In this document: in pieces, positions 55,638 to 64,000 of the stretch
Position numbering within the stretch: position 1 is the first letter of the stretch
Layout of the letters: each line of letters begins with the position of its first letter
Origin: Vicinamibacterales bacterium
GTDB taxonomy: Bacteria; Acidobacteriota; Vicinamibacteria; Vicinamibacterales; UBA2999
Length of the DNA stretch: 64,000 nt
Assembly (NCBI GenBank): GCA_030680175.1
Contig: JAUXWO010000117.1
Coordinates: 1-64,000 of the forward strand
Direction: 5' to 3'
Position numbers and translations under genes: made by a program
The notes under the pieces: model-generated
What the model was told of the DNA's origin: nothing
Databases searched by the model: none
The model's input: the letters and a program-made list of their open reading frames with translations, nothing else

Positions 55638-56747
55638 ATGGCGCGGAAGCTGCAATCTGACAAATGGCTGTTCATGGCGACGTTCGCGCTGATCTGCGTG
55701 AGCGTGGTCATGGTGTACAGCGCCTCCGCGCTCATGGCGTTCGAGCGGTTCCAGCAGCCGTACCTGTTCGTGACGAAGCAGATCCTGTGGGCGGGCCTCG
55801 GCCTGGCGCTGCTGTCGCTCGTCATGCGCGTGGACTACCGGACCTACCGGAACGAGACGCTCATCTGGACGATGCTGGCCGTGGTGGCCGTGCTGCTGGT
55901 GGCCGTGCTCTTCTCGCGGCCGATCAACGGCACCCGGCGCTGGTTCGGCATCGCCGGGTTCGGCATCCAGCCATCGGAACTCGCCAAGCTGGTGGTCATC
56001 CTCTTCACGGCGATGGTGCTCGAGCGGCGCATGCATCGCGTGAACGAGGTGTCGTACTCGCTGCTGCCGATCGGCATCATCCTCGGCGTCTCGTGCGGCC
56101 TGATCCTGCTGCAGCCGGACTTCGGCACGGCCCTGTCGATCATCGCGATCGCGGGCGTGATGGTGTTCGCCGCCGGCCTGAGCTACCGCTACCTGCTCGG
56201 CACGGCCCTGGTGCTGGCGCCGATCCTGTACGTCGTGCTGATGTCGGCCGACTACCGGCGCCGGCGGCTGTTCGCGTTCATGGACCCGTGGGCGGACCCG
56301 CTGGGCGACGGCTTCCAGATCATCCAGTCGCTCATCGCCGTGGGCACGGGCGGCGTCTTCGGCCGCGGGCTGATGGAGGGCGTGCAGAAGCTCTTCTACC
56401 TGCCGGAGCCGCACACCGATTTCATCTACGCCGTCATCTCCGAGGAGCTCGGCCTCGTGGGCGCGTCATTGATTCTCGTGTGCTTCGCGATCATCGCCTG
56501 GCGCGGCCTGCGCACCGCCACGCGCGCGCCCGACGGCTTCGGTGCGTTCCTGGCGCTCGGGCTCACGATGATGATCGTGGCGCAGGCGTTCGTGAACATG
56601 AGCGTCGTGCTCGGCCTGCTGCCGACCAAGGGCATCACGCTGCCGCTCGTGAGCGCCGGCGGATCGTCGCTGCTCATCAACCTGCTGGGCATTGGCGTGC
56701 TGCTGAACATCTCGCAGCACGCGAGCGCGGAGTCGGGAGCCGCGTGA
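55638..56747 (+). CDS. ftsW: Septal peptidoglycan polymerase FtsW (SEDS)
   Basis: A 369-residue SEDS-family glycosyltransferase with about ten helices. VMVYSASALMAF, NGTRRWFGIAGFGIQPSELAK, LILLQPDFGTALSI, RRLFAFMDPWADP, LPEPHTDFIYAVISEELG and the end LPLVSAGGSSLL are family hallmarks. AGGAAG precedes the ATG. It works with FtsI to build septal glycan. It lies after the repeat-filled spacer, and murG starts three bases after its stop. Confidence 0.95.
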   Translation: MARKLQSDKWLFMATFALICVSVVMVYSASALMAFERFQQPYLFVTKQILWAGLGLALLSLVMRVDYRTYRNETLIWTMLAVVAVLLVAVLFSRPINGTRRWFGIAGFGIQPSELAKLVVILFTAMVLERRMHRVNEVSYSLLPIGIILGVSCGLILLQPDFGTALSIIAIAGVMVFAAGLSYRYLLGTALVLAPILYVVLMSADYRRRRLFAFMDPWADPLGDGFQIIQSLIAVGTGGVFGRGLMEGVQKLFYLPEPHTDFIYAVISEELGLVGASLILVCFAIIAWRGLRTATRAPDGFGAFLALGLTMMIVAQAFVNMSVVLGLLPTKGITLPLVSAGGSSLLINLLGIGVLLNISQHASAESGAA

Positions 56748-56750
56748 CGG

Positions 56751-57866
56751 GTGCGGATCCTGATGGCCGGGGGAGGGACGGGGGGGCACTTGTACCCCGG
56801 GATCGCGGTGGCGAGGGAGCTGGTGCGGCGCGATCCGTCGCGCGAGGTGTCGTTTGTCGGCACGGCCGACGGCATCGAGGCGCGCGTCGTGCCGCGCGAG
56901 GGATTCGAACTCGACCTGATTCGCGTCGCCGGCCTGAAGGGCAAGTCGCGGGGCGCCCTGCTGCGCGGGCTGTGGCTGCTCCCGCGGGCCGCGCTCGATG
57001 CGTGGCGCGTGATCTCACGCCGGCGTCCCGCGGTGGTCGTCGGCGTGGGCGGCTTCGCGTCGGGGCCAGTGCTGTTGCTGGCCGCGTGGCGGGGCATCCC
57101 GACGCTGCTGCTCGAGCAGAACGCGATGCCCGGCATCACCAACCGGCTGCTGGCCCGCTGGGTGCGGGCCGCGGCCGTCAACTTCGAGGAGGCGCTCGGC
57201 TACTTTCCGCGCGTGGGTTTCGTCGCCGGCAACCCCGTGCGGCCGGAGTTCCTGGCCGGCAGTGGAGAGGCCCATGCCCAACGTGACTCGCCGCTCGATG
57301 CGGCGCGGGTGTTGATCTTTGGCGGTTCTCAGGGCGCGCACGCGATCAACGTGGCCATGGTGGAGGCAGCGTCGCGGCTGGTCGCCGCCGGCGTGGGCGT
57401 CGCGATCACCCACCAGACCGGGGAGCGGGACCTGGATCTGGTGCGGGACGCCTACCGGCGGGCCGGTCTCGAAGCCCGAGTCGAAGCGTTCCTCTACGAG
57501 ATCGACCGCGAGATGAGCGCGGCCGACCTCGTGGTGTGCCGCGCCGGCGCCACCACGCTGGCCGAGATCGCGGCGCTCGGCCGTCCGGCGGTGCTCGTGC
57601 CGCTGCCGACGGCGACCGACGACCACCAGCGGCGGAACGCCGAGGTGCTCGTCAGCAAGGGCGCGGCCGTCGTGATCGAGCAGCGCGACCTGACCGGCGA
57701 ACGGCTGGCCACGACGCTGCTCGAGCTGGCACGGGACGGCGACCGGCGGGCGCGGATGGCGGAGGCGGCACGGGCGCTGGCGCGCCCGCATGCGGCGGCG
57801 GCGATCGCCGACCGGATCGAGGCGCTGGCGGGGATGCGGACGGACGGGGAGACGAAGGTTCAGTAG
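56751..57866 (+). CDS. murG: Lipid II synthase MurG (GlcNAc transferase)
   Basis: A 371-residue GT-B glycosyltransferase acting on lipid I at the inner face of the membrane. MAGGGTGGHLYPGIAVA (acceptor loop), VVGVGGFASGPVLLLA, LLEQNAMPGITNRLLAR, FGGSQGAHAIN and CRAGATTLAEIAALGRPAVL (UDP-GlcNAc site) are all conserved. GTG start three bases after the ftsW stop; murC follows after three bases. Confidence 0.96.
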   Translation: MRILMAGGGTGGHLYPGIAVARELVRRDPSREVSFVGTADGIEARVVPREGFELDLIRVAGLKGKSRGALLRGLWLLPRAALDAWRVISRRRPAVVVGVGGFASGPVLLLAAWRGIPTLLLEQNAMPGITNRLLARWVRAAAVNFEEALGYFPRVGFVAGNPVRPEFLAGSGEAHAQRDSPLDAARVLIFGGSQGAHAINVAMVEAASRLVAAGVGVAITHQTGERDLDLVRDAYRRAGLEARVEAFLYEIDREMSAADLVVCRAGATTLAEIAALGRPAVLVPLPTATDDHQRRNAEVLVSKGAAVVIEQRDLTGERLATTLLELARDGDRRARMAEAARALARPHAAAAIADRIEALAGMRTDGETKVQ

Positions 57867-57869
57867 CGG

Positions 57870-59288
57870 ATGTTGGGGAAGACACGGCGTGTGCATTTCG
57901 TCGGGGTGGGGGGCATCGGCATGAGCGGCATCGCCGAACTGCTCGCCAACCTCGAATACCGCGTGTCGGGATCGGACCAGCGTCCGTCCGACACGACGGA
58001 ACGCCTGCGCGCGCTCGGCGTCGATATCCACATCGGCCACGCCGCCGCCCACGTCGGCGATGCCGATGTCGTGGTGACCTCGTCGGCCGTCAAGGCGGAC
58101 AACCCCGAGGTGGTCGAGGCCGTGGCGCGCCACATCCCGGTGATCCCGCGCGCCGAGATGCTCGCGGAGCTGATGCGCCTGCGGTTCGGCATTGCCGTGG
58201 CGGGCGCGCATGGCAAGACGAGCACGACCTCGATGATTGCGTTGGTGCTCGAACGCGCGGGCCTCGACCCGACGGCCGTGATCGGCGGCCGGCTGAGCGC
58301 CTTCGGCAGCAACGCCCGGCTCGGCCAGGGCGCGTTGATGGTGGCCGAGGCCGACGAGAGCGACCGGTCGTTCCTGAAGCTCTCGCCCTCGGTGGCGGTG
58401 ATCACGAACCTGGACCGCGAGCACATGGAGGCCTACGGCAGCTTCGAGGATCTCGAGCAGGCGTTCGTCGACTTCGCCAACAAGGTGCCCTTCTACGGCG
58501 CGGTCGTCGCCTGCGCGGACGATGCGAGCCTGGCGAAGGTGCTGCCGCGGGTGACGCGCCGCGTGATCACGTACGGGATCGACGCGCCGGGCGCCGAGAT
58601 CGGCGCGGCCGGCCTGACGCTGCGCGGGTACGGATCGACGTGCGAGGTGGTGCGTCGCGAGGTGCATGGCGATGGGCACGCGACCGTGCTGGGCACGATG
58701 CGCCTGCAGGTGCCCGGGCGGCACTCGGTGCAGAACGCCCTCGCGTCGGTGGCGGTCGGCCTGGAGCTGGGCGTCGAGTTCGCCACGATTGCCAGGGCGC
58801 TCGCCGGGTTCCAGGGCGCCGAGCGCCGCTTCCAGGTGCGCGGCATCGTCGGCGGCGTCACGGTGGTGGATGACTACGGCCACCACCCGACCGAGATCGC
58901 CGCGGTGATCCAGGCGGCGCGCGCCGCCGAGCCGTCCCGTGTCGTCGTCGTGTTCCAGCCGCACCGCTACACGCGGACGGCGCTGCTGATGGAGGACTTC
59001 GGCCGCGTGCTGGCCGGGGCGGACGAGGTGGTCCTGACCGAGATCTACCCGGCGGGCGAGCCGCCGATCGCGGGCGTGACGGCGCAGGCGCTGGCCGCGG
59101 CCATCGACCGCGCGCGCGCGACGCCCGTGTACCTGGTGAGCGAGCTCGATCACATCCCGTCGGTCGTCGCCGATCTCGCGCGGCCCGGCGACCTCGTCAT
59201 CACGCTCGGCGCCGGGTCCATTGGCGCGGTGCCCGGGGCGCTCGTCGCCGAACTCGAGCGCCGGCGCGCGCTGGTGGAGGGCCGCTGA
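57870..59288 (+). CDS. murC: UDP-MurNAc:L-alanine ligase
   Basis: A 472-residue Mur ligase. VHFVGVGGIGMSGIAELL is the N-terminal nucleotide-sugar loop; VAGAHGKTSTTSMIALVLE is the ATP loop; MVAEADESDRSFLKLSPSVA and VVDDYGHHPTEIAAVIQA are MurC-specific. It starts three bases after murG. In many clusters murB and ddl come next; here ftsQ follows after one base. Confidence 0.96.
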   Translation: MLGKTRRVHFVGVGGIGMSGIAELLANLEYRVSGSDQRPSDTTERLRALGVDIHIGHAAAHVGDADVVVTSSAVKADNPEVVEAVARHIPVIPRAEMLAELMRLRFGIAVAGAHGKTSTTSMIALVLERAGLDPTAVIGGRLSAFGSNARLGQGALMVAEADESDRSFLKLSPSVAVITNLDREHMEAYGSFEDLEQAFVDFANKVPFYGAVVACADDASLAKVLPRVTRRVITYGIDAPGAEIGAAGLTLRGYGSTCEVVRREVHGDGHATVLGTMRLQVPGRHSVQNALASVAVGLELGVEFATIARALAGFQGAERRFQVRGIVGGVTVVDDYGHHPTEIAAVIQAARAAEPSRVVVVFQPHRYTRTALLMEDFGRVLAGADEVVLTEIYPAGEPPIAGVTAQALAAAIDRARATPVYLVSELDHIPSVVADLARPGDLVITLGAGSIGAVPGALVAELERRRALVEGR

Positions 59289-59289
59289 C

Positions 59290-60138
59290 ATGGCGGTAGC
59301 CGCCCCCGCCGACAAGCGGTTCCGCCGCGCGCACGTCAAGCCGGCGCGCCGGCGCCGCGTGGCGTGGCGGCCGATCTGGCTGGGTCTGCGGATCGCGCTG
59401 GCCATGAGCGTGATCGTCTATGGCGGCTGGCGCGGCGCGGAGCTCGTGCGGAATGCCGATGCGCTGCAGGTCGGGCAGATCAGCGTGCGCGGCAATGCGC
59501 GGCTGTCCACCGGCGAGGTGCTGGCGCTCGTCGACGGCATGCGCGGCGAGCACATCCTCACGGTGGATCTGGACGAGTGGCGCGACCGGCTGCTCACGTC
59601 GCCCTGGGTCGAGGACGCCACGCTGCGGCGTGTGCTGCCGTCGCGTGTCGAGATCGTGGTCCGCGAGCGCAGCCCGATGGGGGTCAGCCGCCTGGGCCAG
59701 ACGTTGTACCTCGTCGACCAGCGCGGCGTCATCGTGGACGAATACGGTCCGGCCTACGCCGACATCGACCTGCCGCTCATCGACGGGCTCGCGTCCGCGT
59801 CCGCGGACGGCGGCGGCCTCGTCGACGAGACGCGCGCGTGGCTCGCGGGCCGGCTGCTGGGCGAACTCGGGCAGGACCGGGCGCTGCTCGCGCAGGTCTC
59901 GCAGATCGACGTGTCCGACGCGTACGACGCCGTCGTGATCCTCGACGGCGACACCGCGCGGCTGCGCCTCGGCGACCGCGACTTCGCCGAGCGGTTGCAG
60001 GGCTATCTCGAGCTGGCCCCGGCGCTGCGCGAGCGCGTGGCGGACATCGATTACGTGGATCTCCGGTTTGGCGAGCGGTTGTACGTGCGGCCGCGGCACA
60101 CGGGCGCGCGCGGCGCCGTGGCCGCGGTGCGGCGGTAG
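59290..60138 (+). CDS. ftsQ: Cell-division protein FtsQ
   Basis: A 282-residue bitopic membrane protein: a basic cytoplasmic tail (about 45 residues, many Arg), one transmembrane helix (LGLRIALAMSVIVYGGW), a POTRA domain starting at LQVGQISVRGNARLSTGEVL and containing WVEDATLRRVLPSRVEIVVRE-type strands, then the FtsQ C-terminal domain (YLVDQRGVIVDE). It links early and late divisome proteins. The ATG lies one base after the murC stop. Confidence 0.93.
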   Translation: MAVAAPADKRFRRAHVKPARRRRVAWRPIWLGLRIALAMSVIVYGGWRGAELVRNADALQVGQISVRGNARLSTGEVLALVDGMRGEHILTVDLDEWRDRLLTSPWVEDATLRRVLPSRVEIVVRERSPMGVSRLGQTLYLVDQRGVIVDEYGPAYADIDLPLIDGLASASADGGGLVDETRAWLAGRLLGELGQDRALLAQVSQIDVSDAYDAVVILDGDTARLRLGDRDFAERLQGYLELAPALRERVADIDYVDLRFGERLYVRPRHTGARGAVAAVRR

Positions 60139-60160
60139 GGCAGGACGGTTGGGAGGCAGC

Positions 60161-61393
60161 GTGGCACGCAACGAACGATATCTAATCGGGCTCGACATCG
60201 GCACCTCGAAGGTGTGCACCGTCGTGGGCGAGATGCTCGACGATGGGGGGCTCGACGTCATCGGACTGGGCGTGGCCGAGTCGAAGGGCCTGAAGCGCGG
60301 CGTCGTCGTCAACCTCGAGGCGGCGGTGGACTCGATCAAGAAGTCGATCGAGGAGGCCGAGCTGATGGCGGGCGTCGAGATCGGCGCCGTCCATCTCGGC
60401 ATCAGCGGGCCGCACATCAAGGGCTTCAACAGCCGCGGCGTCGTGGCGGTGGCCGGCAAGAACCGCGAGATCACCCGCGACGATGTGCGGCGCGCCATCG
60501 ACGCGGCGCGCGCCGTGTCGCTGCCGAACGGCCGCGAGATCCTGCACGTCCTCCCCCAGGACTTCGTCGTCGACGAGCAGGACGGCATCGGCGCCCCCGT
60601 CGGCATGACCGGCGCGCGGCTCGAGGTGAACGTCCACATCGTGACCGGCAGCGTCACGTCCACGCAGAACCTGATCGCCTGCGTGAACCGCGCCGGTGTG
60701 GAGGTGGCCGATACGGTCATCGGCCAGCTCGCGGCGGCCGAAGCCGTCATCACGCCCGACGAAAAGGAACTGGGCGTCGCGATGCTCGACATCGGCGGCG
60801 GCACGGCCGACCTCGCCATCTTCGAGCGCGGCAGCCTCTGGCACACCGCCGTGATCGCCGTCGGCGGCGACCACTTCACCAACGACATCGCCGTCGGCCT
60901 GCGCATGCCGATTCCCGACGCCGAGAAGATCAAGCGCCGCGCCGGGTGCGCGCTGTCGGCGATGGTCGAGGAAGACGAGACGATCGAGGTCGCCAGCGTC
61001 GGCGGCCGCCGGCCGCGCGTGATGGCGCGCCGCATCCTCTCGGAGATCGTGCAGCCGCGCGCCGAGGAGATCTTCCACCTCGTGTGGGACGAGATCAGCA
61101 AGGCCGGCTACGAGAAGTCGCTCAACTCCGGGCTGGTGCTGACCGGCGGCGGGGCGATCCTCGACGGCATGTCCGAGATCGCCGAGCAGATCTTCGACCT
61201 GCCGATTCGCCGCGGCTCGCCCGTCGGCGTCGGCGGCATGGCCGACCATGTGAGCAACCCCGCCTACGCGAGCGCCGTGGGCCTGGTCCTGTACGCGCAC
61301 CGCAACCGATCGCCCGAGGCGGCCCGCGCCGGCGGCAGCGCCCTGACACGCATGGTGGGCCGGCTTCGCACGGTCTTCAAGGAATTCTTCTGA
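60161..61393 (+). CDS. ftsA: Cell-division protein FtsA
   Basis: A 410-residue actin-like ATPase that tethers FtsZ to the membrane. [18 protein letters not shown] (phosphate 1), [17 protein letters not shown] (phosphate 2) and [14 protein letters not shown] (adenosine) are intact, and the SHS2/1C subdomain lies about residues 85-165. The last residues ([13 protein letters not shown]) form the amphipathic membrane-targeting helix. GTG start with GGGAGG upstream; its stop overlaps an ATG upstream of the preferred ftsZ start. Confidence 0.95.
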   Translation: MARNERYLIGLDIGTSKVCTVVGEMLDDGGLDVIGLGVAESKGLKRGVVVNLEAAVDSIKKSIEEAELMAGVEIGAVHLGISGPHIKGFNSRGVVAVAGKNREITRDDVRRAIDAARAVSLPNGREILHVLPQDFVVDEQDGIGAPVGMTGARLEVNVHIVTGSVTSTQNLIACVNRAGVEVADTVIGQLAAAEAVITPDEKELGVAMLDIGGGTADLAIFERGSLWHTAVIAVGGDHFTNDIAVGLRMPIPDAEKIKRRAGCALSAMVEEDETIEVASVGGRRPRVMARRILSEIVQPRAEEIFHLVWDEISKAGYEKSLNSGLVLTGGGAILDGMSEIAEQIFDLPIRRGSPVGVGGMADHVSNPAYASAVGLVLYAHRNRSPEAARAGGSALTRMVGRLRTVFKEFF

Positions 61394-61416
61394 TGACGGA
61401 CACACGAGGAGGCTCG

Positions 61417-62721
61417 ATGGCAGACCAGCACGACATGAACCCGGGCGGCACGGACGCCGCGCGCGACCCCCTGCGTCTGACCTTCGACGACGAGGCCCGC
61501 AGCGGCGCGCGGATCAAGGTGATCGGCGTCGGCGGCGGCGGCGGCAACGCCGTCTCGCGCATGGTCCAGGCGGGGCTGTCCGGCGTCGAGTTCATGGTGG
61601 CGAACACCGACGCGCAGGCGCTGCGCAACAACCCCGCCCCGGTGAAGCTGCAGATCGGCAGCAAGCTGACCAAGGGCCTCGGCGCCGGCGCCGACCCGAA
61701 CGTCGGCCGGCAGGCCGCGCTCGAGGACACCGACACGCTGATCCAGGCGCTGAGCGGCGCCGACCTCGTCTTCGTGACGACCGGCCTCGGCGGCGGCACC
61801 GGCACCGGCGCCGCGCCCGTCATCGCCAGCCTGGCCAGCGAACTCGGCGCGCTGACCATCGCCGTCGTCACCCGCCCCTTCAAGTTCGAGGGGAAGAAGC
61901 GCGCGCGGCAGTGCGAGCAGGGCCTCGAGGCGCTGCGCGAGTGCGTCGACACCGTCATCACGATCCCGAACGAGCGGCTGCTCTCGGTGATCGACCGATC
62001 CACGTCGATGCTCGACGCCTTCCTGACGGCCGACGATGTGCTGCGGCAGGCGATTCAGGGCATCTCGGACCTGATCCTGGTGCCCGGGCTCATCAACCTC
62101 GACTTCGCCGACGTGAAGACGATCATGTCGGGCATGGGCGTGGCCATGATGGGCACGGCCACGGCCGACGGCGAGACGCGCGCCATGGACGCCGCCAACC
62201 GCGCGATCTCGAGCCCGCTGCTCGAGGACGCCTCGGTGGCCGGCGCGCGGGGCGTGATCGTGAACGTGACGGGCGGCCCCGACATGTCGCTGCTCGAGGT
62301 GAACGAGGCGCTGACGATCATCCAGGAGGCCGCCGACGAGGATGCGAACATCATCTTCGGCGCGGTCGTGGACCCGATGCTGGCGGGACGCGTGAAGATC
62401 ACCGTGATTGCGACCGGCTTCGACGCGGTGCGCGCGGCGCGGACGGCCGCGGCCGCGGCGCCGATGCGCACGCCCGTGGACCTGCACAACTACACGGCGC
62501 ACCTCCGGACCCCGCCCGCGGCGGCCGGCGGCGCCGAGGCCCCGCGCCTGACCATCTCGCGACGGCCCGGGCTCGACCTGCCGCTGGTGATGCCCAGGGC
62601 GGCCGCCGCGGGCGGGGGCCACGCCGAGGAGGTCGCGCAGCACGATTCAGGCGACACCGGGGATCTCGAGCTGAACCTCGACCTGGACGTGCCGGCGTTC
62701 CTGAGGAGAAACGAGGGCTAG
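61417..62721 (+). CDS. ftsZ: Cell-division GTPase FtsZ
   Basis: A 434-residue tubulin-like GTPase that forms the division ring. [41 protein letters not shown] (GTP tubulin signature) and [11 protein letters not shown] (synergy T7 loop) are all present. The C-terminal conserved peptide [12 protein letters not shown] ends the protein after a linker of about 100 residues. GAGGAGG lies seven bases before the ATG at 61417; an earlier ATG at 61393 overlaps the ftsA stop but lacks a ribosome site. It is the last dcw gene. Confidence 0.96.
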   Translation: MADQHDMNPGGTDAARDPLRLTFDDEARSGARIKVIGVGGGGGNAVSRMVQAGLSGVEFMVANTDAQALRNNPAPVKLQIGSKLTKGLGAGADPNVGRQAALEDTDTLIQALSGADLVFVTTGLGGGTGTGAAPVIASLASELGALTIAVVTRPFKFEGKKRARQCEQGLEALRECVDTVITIPNERLLSVIDRSTSMLDAFLTADDVLRQAIQGISDLILVPGLINLDFADVKTIMSGMGVAMMGTATADGETRAMDAANRAISSPLLEDASVAGARGVIVNVTGGPDMSLLEVNEALTIIQEAADEDANIIFGAVVDPMLAGRVKITVIATGFDAVRAARTAAAAAPMRTPVDLHNYTAHLRTPPAAAGGAEAPRLTISRRPGLDLPLVMPRAAAAGGGHAEEVAQHDSGDTGDLELNLDLDVPAFLRRNEG

Positions 62722-62763
62722 GGCGGACGCCCTCTGTTCGCGGTGGTAGAGTAGGTAGATCCA

Positions 62764-62811
62764 GGGGACGCGGGAGCGGCGCCGGTGCAGGCGCAGCTCG
62801 GTGACGTCCCC
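62764..62811 (+). other. Structured hairpin between ftsZ and the radical-SAM gene
   Basis: Three nested stems fit one axis: GGGGACG/CGTCCCC (62764-62770 with 62805-62811), GAGC/GCTC (62774-62777 with 62796-62799) and GCGCC/GGCGC (62779-62783 with 62790-62794) around a 6-nt loop. There is no U-tract, so it is not a standard terminator. It may act as a leader structure of the downstream gene or a processing site. Confidence 0.5.
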
Positions 62812-62846
62812 GGCCGACCCCCGCGCGAACGAAGGCCGTCCCGACC

Positions 62847-64000
62847 ATGAAGCCCCAGCAGCCACGCGAAGTCGCACAAGAACTCCTTTCCCGTGAGGTG
62901 GGCTACGTCACCAAGCCCCACGGCGACAAGCTGCGTGTGGCGCTGGCCTTCCCCAACACGTACTTCGTCGGGATGTCGAATCTCGGCTTCCAGACCGTCT
63001 ACCGCCTCCTCAACAACCACCCCGGCGTCGTCTGCGAGCGCGTGTTCCTGCCGGCCAAGCAGGAACTGCAGGCGCTGCTGCAGTCGGGCATGCGCCCGGT
63101 CAGCATCGAGTCGCAGACGCCCCTCCACGAGTTCGACATCCTCGCGTTCTCGGTGTCGTTCGAGTGGGATTACACGAACGTCCTCACCCTGCTCCGGCTC
63201 GCGCACCTGCCGCTCAGGGCCGCCGAGCGCGACGTCCGGCACCCGCTGGTCGTCGTGGGCGGCGCGGTCACGTTCGTGAATCCCGAGCCCCTCGCCCTCT
63301 TCGCCGACGTGATCGCCGCCGGCGAAGGCGAGGTCCTCGTCCCGGCCCTCGTCGAGGCCGCGGGGCAGTCGACCTCGCGCGACCACCTGCTGCGCCTGCT
63401 CGCGCCGCAGCGCGGGTTCTACATTCCGTCGTTCTACGACATCGAGTACGGCCCCGACGGCACCATCGCGCGGTACGTGCCGAAGCCGGATACGGGCGCG
63501 CCCGCGACGGTGCGCAAGGCCGCGCTCAAGACCACCGAGGCGTGCGACCCGCCGGTGACGAGCATCTTCACGCCCGACACCGAGTTCGGATCCCGCTTCC
63601 TCGTGGAGGTCGTGCGCGGGTGCGCGAACCTGTGCCGGTTCTGCTGGGCGGGCTACAACTACCTGCCCGTGCGCGCGTTCCCGGCCGAGCGCATCCTCGA
63701 GCAGGCCCGCGCCGCCCGGCCCCACGCCTCGCGCGCCGGCCTGGTGTCGATCGCGCTCTGCGACCATCCCGAGATCGAGCACATCCTGCGCAGCCTGGCG
63801 GACATGGGCTACTCCATCAGCCCGGCCTCGCTCCGCCTCGACGACCTGACGCCCACCATCGTGCAGCTGCTGCAGCAGAGCGGCGAGCGCACGCTGACGA
63901 TCGCGCCCGAGACCGGGTCCGACCGCCTCCGCCGCGTCATCAACAAGACCATCACCAACGACGAGATCCTCGAGAAGGCGCACCTGATCTTCTCGAGCGG
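62847..64000 (+). CDS. Radical SAM protein (TIGR03960-like), truncated by window end
   Basis: 384 codons are visible and the reading frame is open at the right edge. The N-terminal part (VGYVTKPHGDKLRVALAFPN, TYFVGMSNLGFQTVYRLLNN) is a Rossmann-like, B12-binding-type domain without an obvious cobalamin histidine motif. The radical-SAM cluster motif is RGCANLCRFCWAG, with the three cysteines in CxxxCxxC spacing; later APETGSDRLRRVINK is typical of the barrel. Relatives are often fused to a DUF2344 domain, which would lie outside the window. The reaction is unknown; it starts 125 bp after ftsZ. Confidence 0.9.
   Translation, partial: MKPQQPREVAQELLSREVGYVTKPHGDKLRVALAFPNTYFVGMSNLGFQTVYRLLNNHPGVVCERVFLPAKQELQALLQSGMRPVSIESQTPLHEFDILAFSVSFEWDYTNVLTLLRLAHLPLRAAERDVRHPLVVVGGAVTFVNPEPLALFADVIAAGEGEVLVPALVEAAGQSTSRDHLLRLLAPQRGFYIPSFYDIEYGPDGTIARYVPKPDTGAPATVRKAALKTTEACDPPVTSIFTPDTEFGSRFLVEVVRGCANLCRFCWAGYNYLPVRAFPAERILEQARAARPHASRAGLVSIALCDHPEIEHILRSLADMGYSISPASLRLDDLTPTIVQLLQQSGERTLTIAPETGSDRLRRVINKTITNDEILEKAHLIFSS

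Noticed and set aside
62764-62811. Hairpin after ftsZ considered as small SRP RNA or an intrinsic terminator
   Set aside because: The conserved GGAA-type apical loop and asymmetric internal loop of SRP RNA are missing, and no run of Ts follows the stem.

Overview
The window is very GC-rich chromosomal DNA with tight gene packing, many ATGA/GTGA stop-start overlaps, frequent GTG starts and no tRNA, rRNA, CRISPR array or transposase that I can see. The gene set fits an Acidobacteriota bacterium, probably class Vicinamibacteria: a Gram-negative-type meso-DAP division cluster (MurE carries DNPR), a PASTA-tailed FtsI, a tricorn-type protease, a fused alpha/beta 2-oxoacid dehydrogenase E1, Tat-exported PLP enzymes, and many intergenic arrays of short (mostly 7-bp) repeats. 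The taxonomic placement is inference; no marker was searched.

Layout. 87-1352: Tat-exported class-V aminotransferase. 1440-9039 (minus): a fatty-acid beta-oxidation operon, fadR-fadN-hydrolase-hydrolase-fadA-fadE, whose TetR-type first gene sits on a near-perfect Bacillus-type FadR box. 9131-9760: LysE/RhtB exporter. 9744-14070 (minus): leuABCD with a short LeuA, divergent from a LysR regulator (14153-15064) across an AT-rich promoter with a LysR box. 15074-21209: SGNH-like secreted protein, tricorn-like protease and two bacterial-PH-domain membrane proteins. 21301-22467: a second Tat-exported aminotransferase, closed by a strong terminator. 22589-25375: a small membrane protein, a lipoprotein SGNH hydrolase and a beta-propeller-like secreted protein. 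25379-27529: fused branched-chain 2-oxoacid dehydrogenase E1, divergent from a cupin, LemA and HtpX-like M48 set. 29736-34168 (minus): rhomboid, Fsr-like MFS, MurJ and YqeY. 34272-39207 (minus): GNAT-like protein, orphan STN-domain protein and a three-gene sugar/glycosyl operon (GT2, epimerase, DegT).

39401-45865 (plus) is the least explained part: four closely packed genes encoding a small unknown protein, a secreted DcrB/PsbP-like protein, a 1203-residue secreted multidomain protein and a TPR-M48 metalloprotease whose C-terminal domain resembles the second gene's product. It looks like a coherent envelope system and is my main candidate for something undescribed.

46026-62721 (plus) is the dcw cluster: mraZ-rsmH-ftsL-ftsI-murE-murF-mraY-murD-ftsW-murG-murC-ftsQ-ftsA-ftsZ, with a clear sigma-70-like promoter and three 10-bp-spaced MraZ repeats. 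It lacks murB and ddl and is interrupted twice by repeat-filled spacers. A structured hairpin follows ftsZ, then a radical-SAM gene that runs off the right end.

Functionally, the window joins lipid catabolism (fad, fused E1), leucine synthesis and cell-envelope construction (dcw, MurJ, glycan genes), with an unusually large share of secreted or membrane proteases: tricorn, two M48 and a rhomboid.
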